This document shows, one piece after another, positions 23,379 to 31,684 of a DNA stretch of 36,499 bases. Made by a program: the position numbers and the translations under genes. Origin of the DNA: Paenibacillus glacialis (lineage in GTDB: Bacteria; Bacillota; Bacilli; Paenibacillales; Paenibacillaceae); the NCBI RefSeq assembly GCF_001637205.1, contig NZ_LVJH01000042.1:1-36499 (forward strand), in the 5' to 3' direction. Below the pieces are notes generated by a model, which made no database searches, was not told where the DNA came from, and saw only the letters and a list, made by a program, of their open reading frames with translations. Position 1 is the first letter of the stretch. Each line of letters starts with the position of its first letter.

Positions 23379-24574
23379 ATGAATCCAGTTATCGGTCTAG
23401 ATATTTCTAAAGGAGAAAGCCATAGACAAGCCTTTTTAGAGCACGGAAACCCATTCAGAGGGACGTTCCATTTCCAACACACTCGTGATGGTCTAGCGAA
23501 TCTCCATCAAGTTTTAAAGGACGTTGAGTCTGTATCCAAACAACGTCCTTTACTTATTCTAGAAGCAACCGGACATTACCAAAGCCCCGTTGTTCAGTTC
23601 CTAGAGGAGCATCACTATATTTACATTGTCATTAATCCGCTCATCTCAAATCGGCTTAGGAAGTCTCAGCTTCGTAAAGTAAGACGGATGCTGCTGACGC
23701 TTATCTGTTGGGTGAGTTGTACTACAAAGAAGAGTTTGAACCTTTTAAAAAAAGGGGTGTGCAACTGCTCAATCTACGCTATCTAACAAGGCAATATGAG
23801 TCTCTTTCAAAGATGTGTGTACAGACTAAACTGCAATTCCAAGCTGTTTTAGATCAAGTTTTCCCTGCTTACAAAGGTGTCTTTGGATCTATGTATTCAG
23901 GTATTTCGCTACGGTTTTTAAGTGAATTCCCAACCTCATATTCGGTATTGAAGACGGACGAAGATACACTCAAAATTGAAATGAAAGAACTTCTTTCTTC
24001 GAAACGAGGACGTTCAGAGGACTGGATTAACCAACGCGTTCAACGGCTGCTAGATGCGGCAAAACAAAACCCATTTCAGCGCAAGCCACTTAATTAATTT
24101 AAAAGTCCTTATTACCCTCATTCTTCAGTACCAAGAGCATCTTACAGGATTGGAACAGAACATAGATGCTCTGGCTGAAGAAATTGAAGAATTTGATTTA
24201 ATTCAGTCAATTCCCGGTATTGGACATAAAATTGCGGCAACAATTTTATCGGAAATTGGAGAAGTCGACCGATTTGATCATCCTAAAAAGCTAGTCGCCT
24301 TTGCAGGCATTGACCCAAGTGTCTTTGCTTCAGGTAAGTTTCCAGCAACTCGAAATCGAATCACGAAACGAGGTTCTAGGCAGCTGCGTTACGCGCTGTG
24401 ATGGCTGTTCAATGTGGACTTATCCGTTCTTGAAACACTCGGCTCAAAGAATTTTACGAACGCAAAAGAACCGAGGGAAAACCACATAAAGTGGCATTGG
24501 TCGCATGTGCAAATAAGCTAGTTCATTGGCTATATGCCATCTTGAAAAGTAAGAAGGCATTCCGTCCGGCTTAA
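23379..24574 (+). pseudogene. IS110-family transposase, broken
   Basis: Starting at ATG 23379 the frame reads NPVIGLDISKGESHRQAFLE (first D), then LLILEATGHYQSPVVQFLEE (E), then shifts frame near 23681-23686, just before the expected TDAADAYLLGELYY (next D residues). It shifts again near 24075-24090, before HLINLKVLITLILQYQEHL, and again near 24400, after RGSRQLRYAL. An in-frame TGA also interrupts the last part (LIRS-stop-NTRLKEFYERK). The C-terminus KAFRPA ends at 24574. At least four lesions make it dead. It is a different sequence from the intact IS at 19791, with the same overall design. Confidence 0.85.
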
Positions 24575-25012
24575 CCAATTTAATTGGTTTAACCTTCCAA
24601 ATCGTTGCTTGAACTGGAGGGTTATTTGGCATATTTATTTTAACTATATCACATGATATGGCTTCACTTTAACGGTAATATTGACAAGCTAATAGCTGGT
24701 ATAGTTGAACAAAGTTTGGGGAATTAATCCTTATTTCGCAGCCCATAAAAATGATTTATTGTAGATTTCACATCATCTTGGAAACATCGGCATTTTTCTA
24801 TAATTTAATTTCATATTATCATTTTTTAATCATCTAATCGTTAGGATACCTAAGGATTCACTTGATATATTAAACGGGAATCAACCGTTATTCATAAAAC
24901 ATTAGATTTATATTTAAAATTTGGTAAAAATATCTTCTTTTAGAAAGGTTTCTTAAAACATCATAAAGAATTAATACATATCGAGTCTTTTATAATAGAA
25001 AGGGTGGTTATA
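24575..25012. other. Intergenic stretch of about 440 bases
   Basis: No gene found. Near the pseudogene end there is a palindromic AACCAATTTAATTGGTT, which may be part of the IS right end. A TATAAT occurs at about 24991-24996, just before the CPBP gene, but no matching -35 was seen. The rest is AT-rich. Confidence 0.4.
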
Positions 25013-25927
25013 TTGAATTCTTTATCAGAAACAAATGATACATCGTCGGGTCTAAAGAAATATTTAGAAGCCCGACCGTTAACGTCATTTTTTTTCATGG
25101 CATATCTATTCTCGTGGATTATATTAATCCCTTTTATCTTATCTCAATGGAATATTCTCCCTGATAAGAAATGGTTTTCTATTTTCTTTGTTGCCAATGC
25201 ATTCATAGGTCCTATGCTTTCATCTTATATTATGATTCGGACTCTTGAAGGCAAGGAAGCATGGCAAAACATAATAAAAAGCATCAGACAGGTAAGAGTC
25301 GGATTGAAATGGTATATATTTGCCCTTTTAGTAATTCCTGCTGTCATGTTTTTGGGAATAGTACTATTAAACGGAGGGGTGCCTACTTTCCACGGTCTTA
25401 CTTTTCAATTTTTTGCGACTTATCCCATTTATTTGGTTGTGGTTTTCTTTACTGGAGGACCTTTCCCTGAAGAAATCGGATGGAGAGGATTTGCTCTGCC
25501 ACGGATGCAATTCCAATTTGGACCCTTAAAAGCAACGCTGCTCCTTGGTATTTTGTGGGCGTTTTGGCATCTACCGCATTTTTTAACGTCGGCACAAAAA
25601 GGCGGACCTGGTTCTGACCTATCACTTCTCTATTTTAATTTGCCTATTTTTATCGTGATATGCTTATCAACTTCGATTATTCTCACGTGGGTGTATAACT
25701 GCAATCAGGGTAACCTATTTATCGTCATGCTGGTTCATGCGAGCTTAAATACATTTAGCTTAATACAGCCGTATCTTGCCAATCCAGTTTTGAAAAATTT
25801 AGATTTATCTGTCGGTATAGGATTAGGATTATTCGCTTTGATTATTCTGTTCTTAACACGCGGTAACCTTGGATATAAATATCCTTCCGAATTAGAATTC
25901 GGTAACAAAGAAAATATAAGTAAATAA
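25013..25927 (+). CDS. CPBP family intramembrane metalloprotease
   Basis: About 304 residues, starting with a TTG at 25013 (AGGGTGG five bases upstream) that gives the tidy opening NSLSETNDTSSGL. It has roughly seven to eight membrane segments. The CPBP (type II CAAX prenyl endopeptidase / Abi) signatures are GGPFPEEIGWRGFALPRMQ (motif 1, E-E and R-x-x-x), LGILWAFWHLPHFLTS (motif 2, F-x-x-x-H) and MLVHASLNTFSLIQP (motif 3, H-x-x-x-N/D). All proposed catalytic residues are present. Related proteins process bacteriocin precursors or give immunity; no bacteriocin gene is seen here. A hairpin follows at 25935-25982. Confidence 0.92.
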   Translation: MNSLSETNDTSSGLKKYLEARPLTSFFFMAYLFSWIILIPFILSQWNILPDKKWFSIFFVANAFIGPMLSSYIMIRTLEGKEAWQNIIKSIRQVRVGLKWYIFALLVIPAVMFLGIVLLNGGVPTFHGLTFQFFATYPIYLVVVFFTGGPFPEEIGWRGFALPRMQFQFGPLKATLLLGILWAFWHLPHFLTSAQKGGPGSDLSLLYFNLPIFIVICLSTSIILTWVYNCNQGNLFIVMLVHASLNTFSLIQPYLANPVLKNLDLSVGIGLGLFALIILFLTRGNLGYKYPSELEFGNKENISK

Positions 25928-25934
25928 CACGGCT

Positions 25935-25982
25935 AACTATATAAATTCTTGTCCCGAGCAAAAGACAAGAACTTATATAGTT
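25935..25982 (+). terminator. Hairpin after the CPBP gene
   Basis: AACTATATAAATTCTTGTC pairs with GACAAGAACTTATATAGTT over a 10-base loop, just after the CPBP stop codon; the T-run is weak. Confidence 0.6.
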
Positions 25983-26123
25983 AAAATAAAATAACCGCGC
26001 TGGGCGCGGATTATTATCTATATATGTTCATGTTCTCCGACATGTTTGGACAATTATTATTAAGGTGTCTTGTTTAAAAATGATCCCAACAAGTGAAAGC
26101 GTCGTCAGCGATTCTTGCATGAA

Positions 26124-26163
26124 AAAACCGGATTCCCTTTACTCTATAAGGGAATCCGGTTTT
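26124..26163. terminator. Strong hairpin with A/T flanks
   Basis: AAAACCGGATTCCC pairs with GGGAATCCGGTTTT; A and T runs at the two ends make it usable in both directions. It can terminate the AraC-type gene (minus) or transcription from the CPBP gene side. Confidence 0.7.
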
Positions 26164-26214
26164 CGGAAGATCGCAGCTTCCACTAATGTTACCCGTTACT
26201 TCAACAAACGCTGC

Positions 26215-27087
26215 TTATTTCTTTTTAATGGGTATCCATATTTCGCTTTTAAATTGCGGCGATGCTACAACTTTCTGCTCATTCCAGAGTATTTCAGGCC
26301 CTTCGCTTAGCTCATATTCTGAAGACGGAAACCATTCGGAATAAATGCGTCCCCAGATCTCTTGAAGCGCACTTGGAAAAGGGCCAATGGCTGTGAATAC
26401 AGCCCATGTAGAGGCTGACACCTCCAGCTGGGCGAAGCCATCTCGTGCTTCATTCGTTGTGGCCGCCCCGATGTAATGATCAAGCTCTCCTTTCTCCTCC
26501 ATTCGCCCTTCACTGAAATTCGTGGAAGCACTGATTAGTCCTGAAGGCTGAACATTCGAAAAGCCCTTAATCTTATCAATTGTTTCTGGTGTAAGTCCTT
26601 CAAACATCGATGCAATCTCCGGATTCACCCCCTGAAATACTATTGGCACTCTTTTTTTGATCCCCACTATGCGAAAAGCCTCTTTGTCTTCAATTCGGTA
26701 GTTCATTTCACTTCCTCCTTTGATAGTTAGTTGAAACGTCATCCGCGGGAAGGCTTTGAGGGACTGTCCATGGATCCGGGCTTCCGAGGGAGTAATCCCA
26801 TGCATGCTTTGAAAAGCCCTAGTAAAGGAATCCGGCGAGGTATATCCGTATTTCATCGCAGCATCGATGATCTTGATGTCACTGTGGCTTAGCTCGAGTG
26901 CTGCCAAAGTTAGGCGTCTTCGGCGGATGTATTCCGACAGAGTAATGCCTGCAAGGAATGAGAACATCCGTGTAAAATGATATTCCGAACAGCAGGCAAT
27001 TTTCGCTGCCTCCTGATAGTCCACACGATCAGTAAGATTCTCCTCAATATAGCTTAAAGATTTGTTCAGTTGCGCCAGCATATTCAT
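26215..27087 (-). CDS. AraC family regulator with C-terminal GyrI-like effector domain
   Basis: A 290-residue transcription factor. Residues 1-110 hold the AraC double helix-turn-helix: YIEENLTDRVDYQEAAKIAC, SEYHFTRMFSFLAGITLSEY and DAAMKYGYTSPDSFTRAFQS, followed by MHGITPSEAR. From about residue 125 the protein is a GyrI-like/SOUL-type small-molecule binding domain: MNYRIEDKEAFRIVGIKKRV and SASTWAVFTAIGPFPSALQE, WNEQKVVASPQFKSEIWIPI. This pairing senses small ligands and activates nearby genes, often for drug efflux. The regulated gene here is not clear. The ATG at 27087 has GGCGATAATC-type spacing after a GGGAGGCG site. It is preceded by a possible small gene at 27110-27262. Confidence 0.92.
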   Translation of the reverse strand: MNMLAQLNKSLSYIEENLTDRVDYQEAAKIACCSEYHFTRMFSFLAGITLSEYIRRRRLTLAALELSHSDIKIIDAAMKYGYTSPDSFTRAFQSMHGITPSEARIHGQSLKAFPRMTFQLTIKGGSEMNYRIEDKEAFRIVGIKKRVPIVFQGVNPEIASMFEGLTPETIDKIKGFSNVQPSGLISASTNFSEGRMEEKGELDHYIGAATTNEARDGFAQLEVSASTWAVFTAIGPFPSALQEIWGRIYSEWFPSSEYELSEGPEILWNEQKVVASPQFKSEIWIPIKKK

Positions 27088-27109
27088 GATTATCGCCTCC
27101 CCTCGTTAC

Positions 27110-27262
27110 TCAAAGCATAGCAGAGAAGGTAATTCCCTTCCCGACATTTAGTGCACAATCCTGCAGGGTCTTTTGATGGTCGTAGGACATCCCCTTTAAC
27201 TTTGCGTCAATATACCCTGTATTAGGCAGTTGTAACATGATTGATTCACAACTTAATCTCAT
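27110..27262 (-). CDS. Possible small protein upstream of the AraC gene
   Basis: A 50-residue frame beginning MRLSCESIMLQLPNTGYIDA with an excellent GGAGG site eight bases before its ATG (27262). No conserved family was recognised. It ends 22 bases before the AraC gene start on the same strand, so it may be co-transcribed, a leader peptide, or the remains of a longer gene. The ribosome binding site is the main support. Confidence 0.35.
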   Translation of the reverse strand: MRLSCESIMLQLPNTGYIDAKLKGMSYDHQKTLQDCALNVGKGITFSAML

Positions 27263-27517
27263 GATTATAGACCTCCAAATATCACAATCCTCAGGAGCAA
27301 ATTTTACCATTGACGACTCGTGACTTATTAAAGAAAACTGCCCCTTAGCTTAATCACGAACATACAATACGCCGCCGACCAATTAAGGTTAGCGGCGTAT
27401 TCAGACGATGCTTTCGGATTGCGAAAATTCCTACAGTTTTGAAGCTATAATATCCTAAAGAAGGCTTTTCAAACAGAATGAAGAATAGGATATCTAATAA
27501 ACGAGCGGAGGGATTAG

Positions 27518-27721
27518 ATGAATGTGAAGGGTGAATTGCGCTTAGCTGTAGCAAGTAATCAGAAAGTCGCTGTAAGGCTCCACAATGGAGAGATAATAAC
27601 CGGAGTGGCAGAAGTATTCACCACCTCTAATCGTGCCAAAATTAGAACGAAAGAAGGTCCCACGTGGGTGCCTTTTGCAGATGTTGAACATGTTTCGAGG
27701 GTTATAAATATGTTTCATTAA
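27518..27721 (+). CDS. Small Sm-like/Hfq-like fold protein (tentative)
   Basis: A 67-residue protein with the pattern VAVRLHNGEIITGVAEVFTT, a hydrophobic-beta and glycine-rich strand pair typical of small Sm-like beta barrels, then KIRTKEGPTWVPFADVEHVS. The start ATG has GGAGG seven bases upstream. The Sm-like call rests on the pattern of a G-E-x-x-x-G turn and is an inference; it could equally be another small beta-barrel family of unknown role. A hairpin at 27730-27766 ends it. Cytosolic, with no membrane part. Confidence 0.6.
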   Translation: MNVKGELRLAVASNQKVAVRLHNGEIITGVAEVFTTSNRAKIRTKEGPTWVPFADVEHVSRVINMFH

Positions 27722-27729
27722 ATCAAAAT

Positions 27730-27766
27730 AAAGGCCACATTGGCGTTATGCCTCTGTGGTCTTTAT
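27730..27766 (+). terminator. Terminator of the 27518-27721 gene
   Basis: AAAGGCCACATTGGC can pair with GCCTCTGTGGTCTTT with one bulge, followed by ATATATA. The T-run is poor. Confidence 0.5.
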
Positions 27767-27820
27767 ATATATGGAAGCTAAATCCTAGGCATATCAAAAG
27801 CTAATTTCTAAGGTTTGCAT

Positions 27821-27991
27821 TTAACTATTCCATCCATTAATAAAACCTTTAACAAAATCAGGGACGGCATATGCTAATAGCAAAATACAGCTTAATGAGC
27901 CTAGACTAATAATGATTTTGTTTTTCTTTTTAATCCCTATTACTAATAGCACTATAGTAAGAAATAAAAATAAGATTTCAAAAATCCGCAT
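27821..27991 (-). CDS. Short membrane protein, 56 residues
   Basis: Too short for many gene finders. The frame is MRIFEILFLFLTIVLLVIGI, then KKKN, IIISLGSLSCILLLAYAVPD and FVKGFINGWNS, two membrane helices joined by a basic loop. The ATG at 27991 is seven bases after GGGGG. It lies 45 bases downstream of the 28037-28471 gene on the minus strand, so it may be in the same transcript. It resembles an N-terminal membrane part of a larger hydrolase, but I cannot say which, and it may be a truncated gene. Confidence 0.5.
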   Translation of the reverse strand: MRIFEILFLFLTIVLLVIGIKKKNKIIISLGSLSCILLLAYAVPDFVKGFINGWNS

Positions 27992-28036
27992 TGCAATACC
28001 CCCATTATGTAAAGTTATTGGCCCTCTATAAATTTC

Positions 28037-28471
28037 TTACAAATCCTGTTTAGTTCTGATGTTTTGTCGCCTTAACCACGCTTTTAACGTATTTCTATGA
28101 GTTTCTTTGTCTATACCTTTAAAATCAAATCTTATTATACGTTGAGACCAGCGTTTCTTATTGGTTTCAAATTCTATGCAATATCTATTTATTTTGGTGG
28201 ATTTTATTTCATTAGCTTCCAGAGGCAAACCATCAATTATCAAATTTTTTTCTTCTATAATTATTATACGTTTCTTCCTAATTTCTTTAATCATGAATAT
28301 TCCAACTGCAATGATTATTGCTATTACTATAACGAAGTACACTTCTTTCTTTCGTCCTAAATCATTAATCAATATTGAAAGAATCATCATCAAACTAAAA
28401 AATGACGAGTATTTGGCACCCAAATACGGTAGGCTAATTTGATATTCATTGTCACTTAAATTTTCTTTCAT
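28037..28471 (-). CDS. Membrane protein with PH-like domain (end of array B)
   Basis: A 144-residue protein with two hydrophobic segments, about residues 24-36 (SSFFSLMMILSILI) and 44-60 (VYFVIVIAIIIAVGIFM), then a polar domain of about 75 residues (KRIIIIEEKNLIIDGLPLEA, IKSTKINRYCIEFETNKKRW) that looks like a small bacterial PH-type domain. The start ATG follows GGGAGGAAG. It begins about 25 bases after an ATTATGTGCAATC junction at the B1 site, so it is the cassette beyond that site; its 3' attC-like site is missing, so this end of the array is eroded. Confidence 0.6.
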   Translation of the reverse strand: MKENLSDNEYQISLPYLGAKYSSFFSLMMILSILINDLGRKKEVYFVIVIAIIIAVGIFMIKEIRKKRIIIIEEKNLIIDGLPLEANEIKSTKINRYCIEFETNKKRWSQRIIRFDFKGIDKETHRNTLKAWLRRQNIRTKQDL

Positions 28472-28497
28472 ATTCTTCCTCCCTCAATGATTGCACA

Positions 28498-28652
28498 TAA
28501 TGTTGCGTATTTCTGACATCCACACGGCTAAGGATCGAAGGTCCGGGTGGCTCTGCCACTTAGCTGGTTGGATGTGTCACCTGAATCAACTTCTACGAAA
28601 TTCCTCTTGGTGACCAAGGAAGCGTAGTGACCGCTGTGGTAATGCAATGTTA
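28498..28652 (-). repeat. attC-like site B1
   Basis: Site of 155 bp with outer arms TAATGTTGCGTATTTC and GGTAATGCAATGTTA. The left core is TAATGTT rather than TAACGTT, so it may be degenerate. The inner part, GGTCCGGGTGGCTCTGCCAC and CTTAGCTGGTTGGATGTGTC, is almost identical to site A1. Forms the 3' end of the cassette for the 28681-29121 gene. Confidence 0.78.
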
Positions 28653-28680
28653 TCGGATGTCGGCGGCCCCATCGAATATG

Positions 28681-29121
28681 CTACATTAATGTTTGGAAAA
28701 ATTTATTTTTTACTTCTTTTTTGTTATGTTCTGCCCATTCATTTAATTTCTCTAATCCTTTCATTTCCTGGCTCTTATCAAAATAAAAACACAAATCCAT
28801 AGGAACCAATCGCTTACCCTGCACTTTAGATCCAATCCTCTTGTAGCTCATATAAATACTTTCAATTCGAGATGATTCATACTTCTTACCGTTTGAGGAT
28901 ATTACATAATCTGTTTCCAAAGTAATGCTTAGTTTAGTGAAAAACATCCGTTTAATTATCGCAATAATATAAACTAAGACAATGAGCATCAAAAATGATA
29001 TAAAGTACGTTAATAGATTATCTTGATTAATAGAAATAGTTAATAGACATCCTTCAAATAACATCATGGTTAATATATTTAGTTTTGCTCTTGGATAGAT
29101 GGTTTTAAATGTGATTTCCAT
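28681..29121 (-). CDS. Membrane protein with PH-like domain (cassette gene)
   Basis: A 146-residue protein. The first 60 residues contain two membrane segments (NILTMMLFEGCLLTISI, and LTYFISFLMLIVLVYIIAII), then a beta-rich polar domain (LSITLETDYVISSNGKKYES, IESIYMSYKRIGSKVQG) that looks like a bacterial PH-like domain, and a lysine-rich tail. The design is like that of the 28037-28471 gene. Role unknown. The cassette ends match as GTTATAGGAAATCGGCG and GTTATCGGATGTCGGCG (14 of 17). The ATG at 29121 has a weak AAAGGAAT site. Confidence 0.6.
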   Translation of the reverse strand: MEITFKTIYPRAKLNILTMMLFEGCLLTISINQDNLLTYFISFLMLIVLVYIIAIIKRMFFTKLSITLETDYVISSNGKKYESSRIESIYMSYKRIGSKVQGKRLVPMDLCFYFDKSQEMKGLEKLNEWAEHNKKEVKNKFFQTLM

Positions 29122-29150
29122 TTCTTTATTCCTTTCTCGCCGATTTCCTA

Positions 29151-29205
29151 TAACGTTTGGCTTTCACGAAACATCCCCGCCTTAGATTGCTCGTATCTTA
29201 GGCCT
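29151..29205 (-). repeat. Truncated attC-like site B2
   Basis: The left arm, TAACGTTTGGCTTTC, and the hairpin GCCTTAGATTGCTCGTATC followed by TTAGGC are present, but the right half is missing and the sequence runs into unrelated AT-rich DNA. It still marks the left boundary of the cassette carrying 29322-29630. The next stretch, about 29205-29300, has a plus-strand frame with a membrane-like segment, perhaps a remnant. Confidence 0.6.
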
Positions 29206-29321
29206 TTCTTCTTACATTATTTTTGCTATTTGGCGCAATATTGGCAGGATTATACGCAGTTACTGACTTCTCGAAATACTTACAATCGTTTGTTATTTAT
29301 AAACTTTCTCTTCTTCATTTT

Positions 29322-29630
29322 TCACTTTATTCTATTCAATGTTTTGTATATTTTCTCTTGATCCCATGTAGTAATCACATATTCCTTATTATTCTTGAGA
29401 TAAATCTTTAGTTTATCTGGAATAATATAAAATGATTTTTGCTTTTCTATTTTTTGAATTTCATCTAATTTTATTCGAAAGGTTTCCTGATTCATTGTCA
29501 CTTTATATGACTCAAATAACAGATAATCTTCTGTAATTTGTAATTTACCTGTTGATTGTTCTTTAAAATTTTTCACATAATTAACTTGGCCCTCATAACG
29601 AAATACTTGGTTATTGAGATTTATTCCCAT
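29322..29630 (-). CDS. PH/GRAM-like small protein (cassette gene)
   Basis: A 102-residue soluble protein with an all-beta pattern followed by a C-terminal helix: FRYEGQVNYVKNFKEQSTGK, LQITEDYLLFESYKVTM, FRIKLDEIQKIEKQKSFYII, LKIYLKNNKEYVITTWDQEK. This is the strand order and final helix of bacterial PH/GRAM-like domains. Function unknown. The ribosome binding site before the ATG at 29630 is weak. Lies between the broken B2 site and the full B3 site, so the cassette has lost its normal 3' attC. Confidence 0.6.
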   Translation of the reverse strand: MGINLNNQVFRYEGQVNYVKNFKEQSTGKLQITEDYLLFESYKVTMNQETFRIKLDEIQKIEKQKSFYIIPDKLKIYLKNNKEYVITTWDQEKIYKTLNRIK

Positions 29631-29731
29631 CAGTTTTCATCAGTCCTTTAGATCATTTTTATGATTCGATTCAGTCGTTGCATTGAAGTATGTTTATAAC
29701 TTTTCTTTTTTTGATCTTCAGGAATTGCGTA

Positions 29732-29896
29732 TAACGTTGTTGTATCTACAAACCCGAGAGGCTTAAGGCACATCGCATCGCATCGCGTCGTGTCCGACGG
29801 ACTTAGCCTCGCAGGGTTATCTTCCTGACCTGGACTTCTCCGAAATACCTCGGGCAGATCAAGGGGGCTTGCCCCCGCAGCGTAGATACGGTGTTA
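29732..29896 (-). repeat. attC-like site B3, divergent sequence
   Basis: Site of 165 bp. Outer arms are TAACGTTGTTGTATCTAC and GTAGATACGGTGTTA, and the inner stem pairs AACCCGAGAGGCTTAAG with CTTAGCCTCGCAGGGTT. The hairpin GGGGGCTTGCCCCC lies near the right end. The bases differ widely from array A, but the architecture is the same, which supports selection on structure. Confidence 0.8.
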
Positions 29897-29988
29897 TAAG
29901 AGGTCAAACTGAGCTACCTTCATTTCTTTATTTCAATTACATTCTCAAACTCATTATTTTCAATATGTGGAGTTTAACCCGTCTTCTG

Positions 29989-30297
29989 TTACATATACCC
30001 ATCTTCGGGTTCACCAACATCAAAACATAATACTTTTGACGCTTCCAATTTAAATCTTTCTATCCAAGAAATCCAATCGTTATTATTCATCTGTGTATAA
30101 AATGATAATCCACTAGGCTCAACTGATGCCTCAATAAAAACATCATCCTCTTCGTACCCAAACCAATATGGAATTCCATTTTTATAACCTATCCAACCTG
30201 GCATACTCTCATATATCTTAGAAACTTTATCCCATACTTCATCAGGTAGATAATACCATATATTTAGGTTGCAATTATGAGAGTTTATTTTGCTCAT
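29989..30297 (-). CDS. Conserved-type hypothetical protein (cassette gene)
   Basis: A 102-residue soluble, acidic protein with many aromatic residues: NLNIWYYLPDEVWDKVSKIY, SMPGWIGYKNGIPYWFGYEE, EASVEPSGLSFYTQMNNNDW, VLCFDVGEPEDGYM. The pattern G-I-P-Y-W-F-G and G-E-P-E-D-G-Y recalls small hypothetical proteins of Bacillales, but I cannot name a family. The ATG at 30297 follows GGAGGG with good spacing. The cassette ends match over GTTATA-GA-TCAA (12 of 16). Confidence 0.6.
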   Translation of the reverse strand: MSKINSHNCNLNIWYYLPDEVWDKVSKIYESMPGWIGYKNGIPYWFGYEEDDVFIEASVEPSGLSFYTQMNNNDWISWIERFKLEASKVLCFDVGEPEDGYM

Positions 30298-30462
30298 TTA
30301 CATTCCCTCCTTATAACCTTAGACTTATACCAAATATATTCTCTAGTTACTACACTATAAAATAAATTACAAACTACACTGCTAATCTAAAAGACTCCCT
30401 GAAATTAATTGGGAATTGCGTATTGCCCCCCGTAGTAATAAGTGACTTCTGTTGATGTCGTA

Positions 30463-30602
30463 TAACGTTTCCGCATCTGCGACGCGACCCGGCCTTAGAT
30501 AGCTCTTATCTTAGGCCGGGTCGTGTGTTGTCTGAGCTAACTCCTAAGATTATACACCTGACAACCAAGGGGCGAACGCCCCGCAGCGCAGATGCTTTGT
30601 TA
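30463..30602 (-). repeat. attC-like site B4
   Basis: Site of 140 bp with outer arms TAACGTTTCCGCATCTGCG and CGCAGATGCTTTGTTA. The inner stem is GACCCGGCCTTAGATAGC and its partner ATCTTAGGCCGGGTC, and a GGGGCGAACGCCCC hairpin sits near the right end. It is the 3' site of the inositol-monophosphatase-like cassette. Confidence 0.8.
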
Positions 30603-30609
30603 GGTGATG

Positions 30610-31428
30610 TCAGTTGACCTCTTCGATTAAACCCAATCCCTCTTTGACTATTCTTAAAAAATATTCTTTATGTTCTGGATGACATGCAATTACATATGGC
30701 TCTTCATTCATTCCATTAAAGGGGTTGCCTTCAAAATCTATGACAATTCCTCCTGCTTCTTTAACCATTAATATCCCAGAGTATAAATCATCTCCCTCTG
30801 AGTTATATAATACAATTCCATCTATATCTCCTTTAGCCAGCATGCACCATTGCAACGTTGGAGCCCATAATCTTATCATTCTTTTAAAATGAAGATCTAA
30901 ATGCTGGCGTAATCTGACAGCTTTCTCATGGTTCTGTACCTTATGACCCTGAATCCAAGCAATTGTACCTTTTTTTATCTCCTCTTTCTTCTTAACTTGC
31001 AATTGTTTATTATTACAAAATGATCCTTCTTCTTTACTTGTCATATAGAGTCGGTTTACTAGCGGTTCATAAATGACTCCTAATACCGGCTCTGATCTAT
31101 ACATCAATGTTATTGATGTTGAAAAAATCGGCAGACCAATGGCAAAGTTATTCGTTCCATCCAATGGGTCAATCATCCAAAGCCAATCACTTGTCTTGCC
31201 GTTATTGCCACTCTCTTCACTATCGATTTGATGTTCTGGAAACACATCCATGATTTCATCCAATATTATTTTCTCTGCTTTATGGTCAACATCAGTAACA
31301 ATATCACCATAGATATCCTTTTCCTGTTGATCAATACCTTTGTCAAAGTAATCACGTGCTACTTGACCAGCTTTTAATATTGCTCTAACTGAGAGCGTTC
31401 TTGCAACTCGAATGATATCTTCTTCCAT
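30610..31428 (-). CDS. Inositol monophosphatase family protein (attI-proximal cassette of array B)
   Basis: A 272-residue Mg/Li-type phosphatase. Motifs: DIVTDVDHKAEKIILDEI with the first Asp, DSEESGNNGKTSDWLWMIDP and DPLDGTNNFAIGLPIFSTSI (D-P-x-D-G-T metal motif), and YNSEGDDLYSGILMVKEAGG near the third metal Asp. The usual W-D-x-x-A-G is EGDDLYSG here, so one aromatic residue is changed. Family members dephosphorylate myo-inositol phosphates, histidinol phosphate, fructose bisphosphate or adenosine 3',5'-bisphosphate; I cannot choose between them. The cassette ends match at 16 of 18 bases (GTTAGGTGAAATCAGTTG). It is the longest cassette gene and the one next to the putative attI. Confidence 0.88.
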   Translation of the reverse strand: MEEDIIRVARTLSVRAILKAGQVARDYFDKGIDQQEKDIYGDIVTDVDHKAEKIILDEIMDVFPEHQIDSEESGNNGKTSDWLWMIDPLDGTNNFAIGLPIFSTSITLMYRSEPVLGVIYEPLVNRLYMTSKEEGSFCNNKQLQVKKKEEIKKGTIAWIQGHKVQNHEKAVRLRQHLDLHFKRMIRLWAPTLQWCMLAKGDIDGIVLYNSEGDDLYSGILMVKEAGGIVIDFEGNPFNGMNEEPYVIACHPEHKEYFLRIVKEGLGLIEEVN

Positions 31429-31466
31429 GATTCACCTCAACAATAATTTTTACAACTGATTTCACC

Positions 31467-31499
31467 TAACGTAATATCTGCGACACCCTTCGCAGATCC
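31467..31499 (-). other. Candidate attI site, array B
   Basis: TAACGTAATATCTGCGACAC followed by CCTTCGCAGATCCC. It contains the dyad ATCTGCGA and TCGCAGAT separated by five bases, which would suit a recombinase dimer. It is the last repeat of the array, next to the disrupted recombinase at 31685-32527. The copy at 34451 is 95 percent identical by eye over the same stretch. Confidence 0.65.
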
Positions 31500-31640
31500 C
31501 TCTTACCATATCTATATTCACGACCGACTTTATTACATTATGGAAAACTATTCCTTGCCAATCATCATAAATATCTCTATTTAACTTACCACATAATCCA
31601 TACTATGGATATTTCCATTAGAGAAAACTGCCCGTTAGTT
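31467..31640 (-). repeat. attI-side leader, copy 1 (shared with 34451-34620)
   Basis: About 170 bases after the attI-like motif are shared with the array C end: CCCTCTTACCATATCTATAT, then a 40-base patch that differs, then TCATAAATATCTCTATTTAA, CTTACCACATAATCCATACT and GAGAAAACTGCCCGTTAGTT. It holds no gene. The shared block suggests that the two ends arose by duplication of an attI region. A promoter for the cassettes is possible but I did not find convincing -35 and -10 boxes. Confidence 0.7.
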
Positions 31641-31684
31641 TAGTCAAGATAGCCATCCAAATTGGCTACCTAGACTTGAAGACA

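Noticed and set aside
29223..29411. Plus-strand membrane-like frame near the broken B2 site
   Set aside because: Most of it overlaps the 29322-29630 gene on the other strand and it lacks a ribosome binding site; at best it is a fragment.
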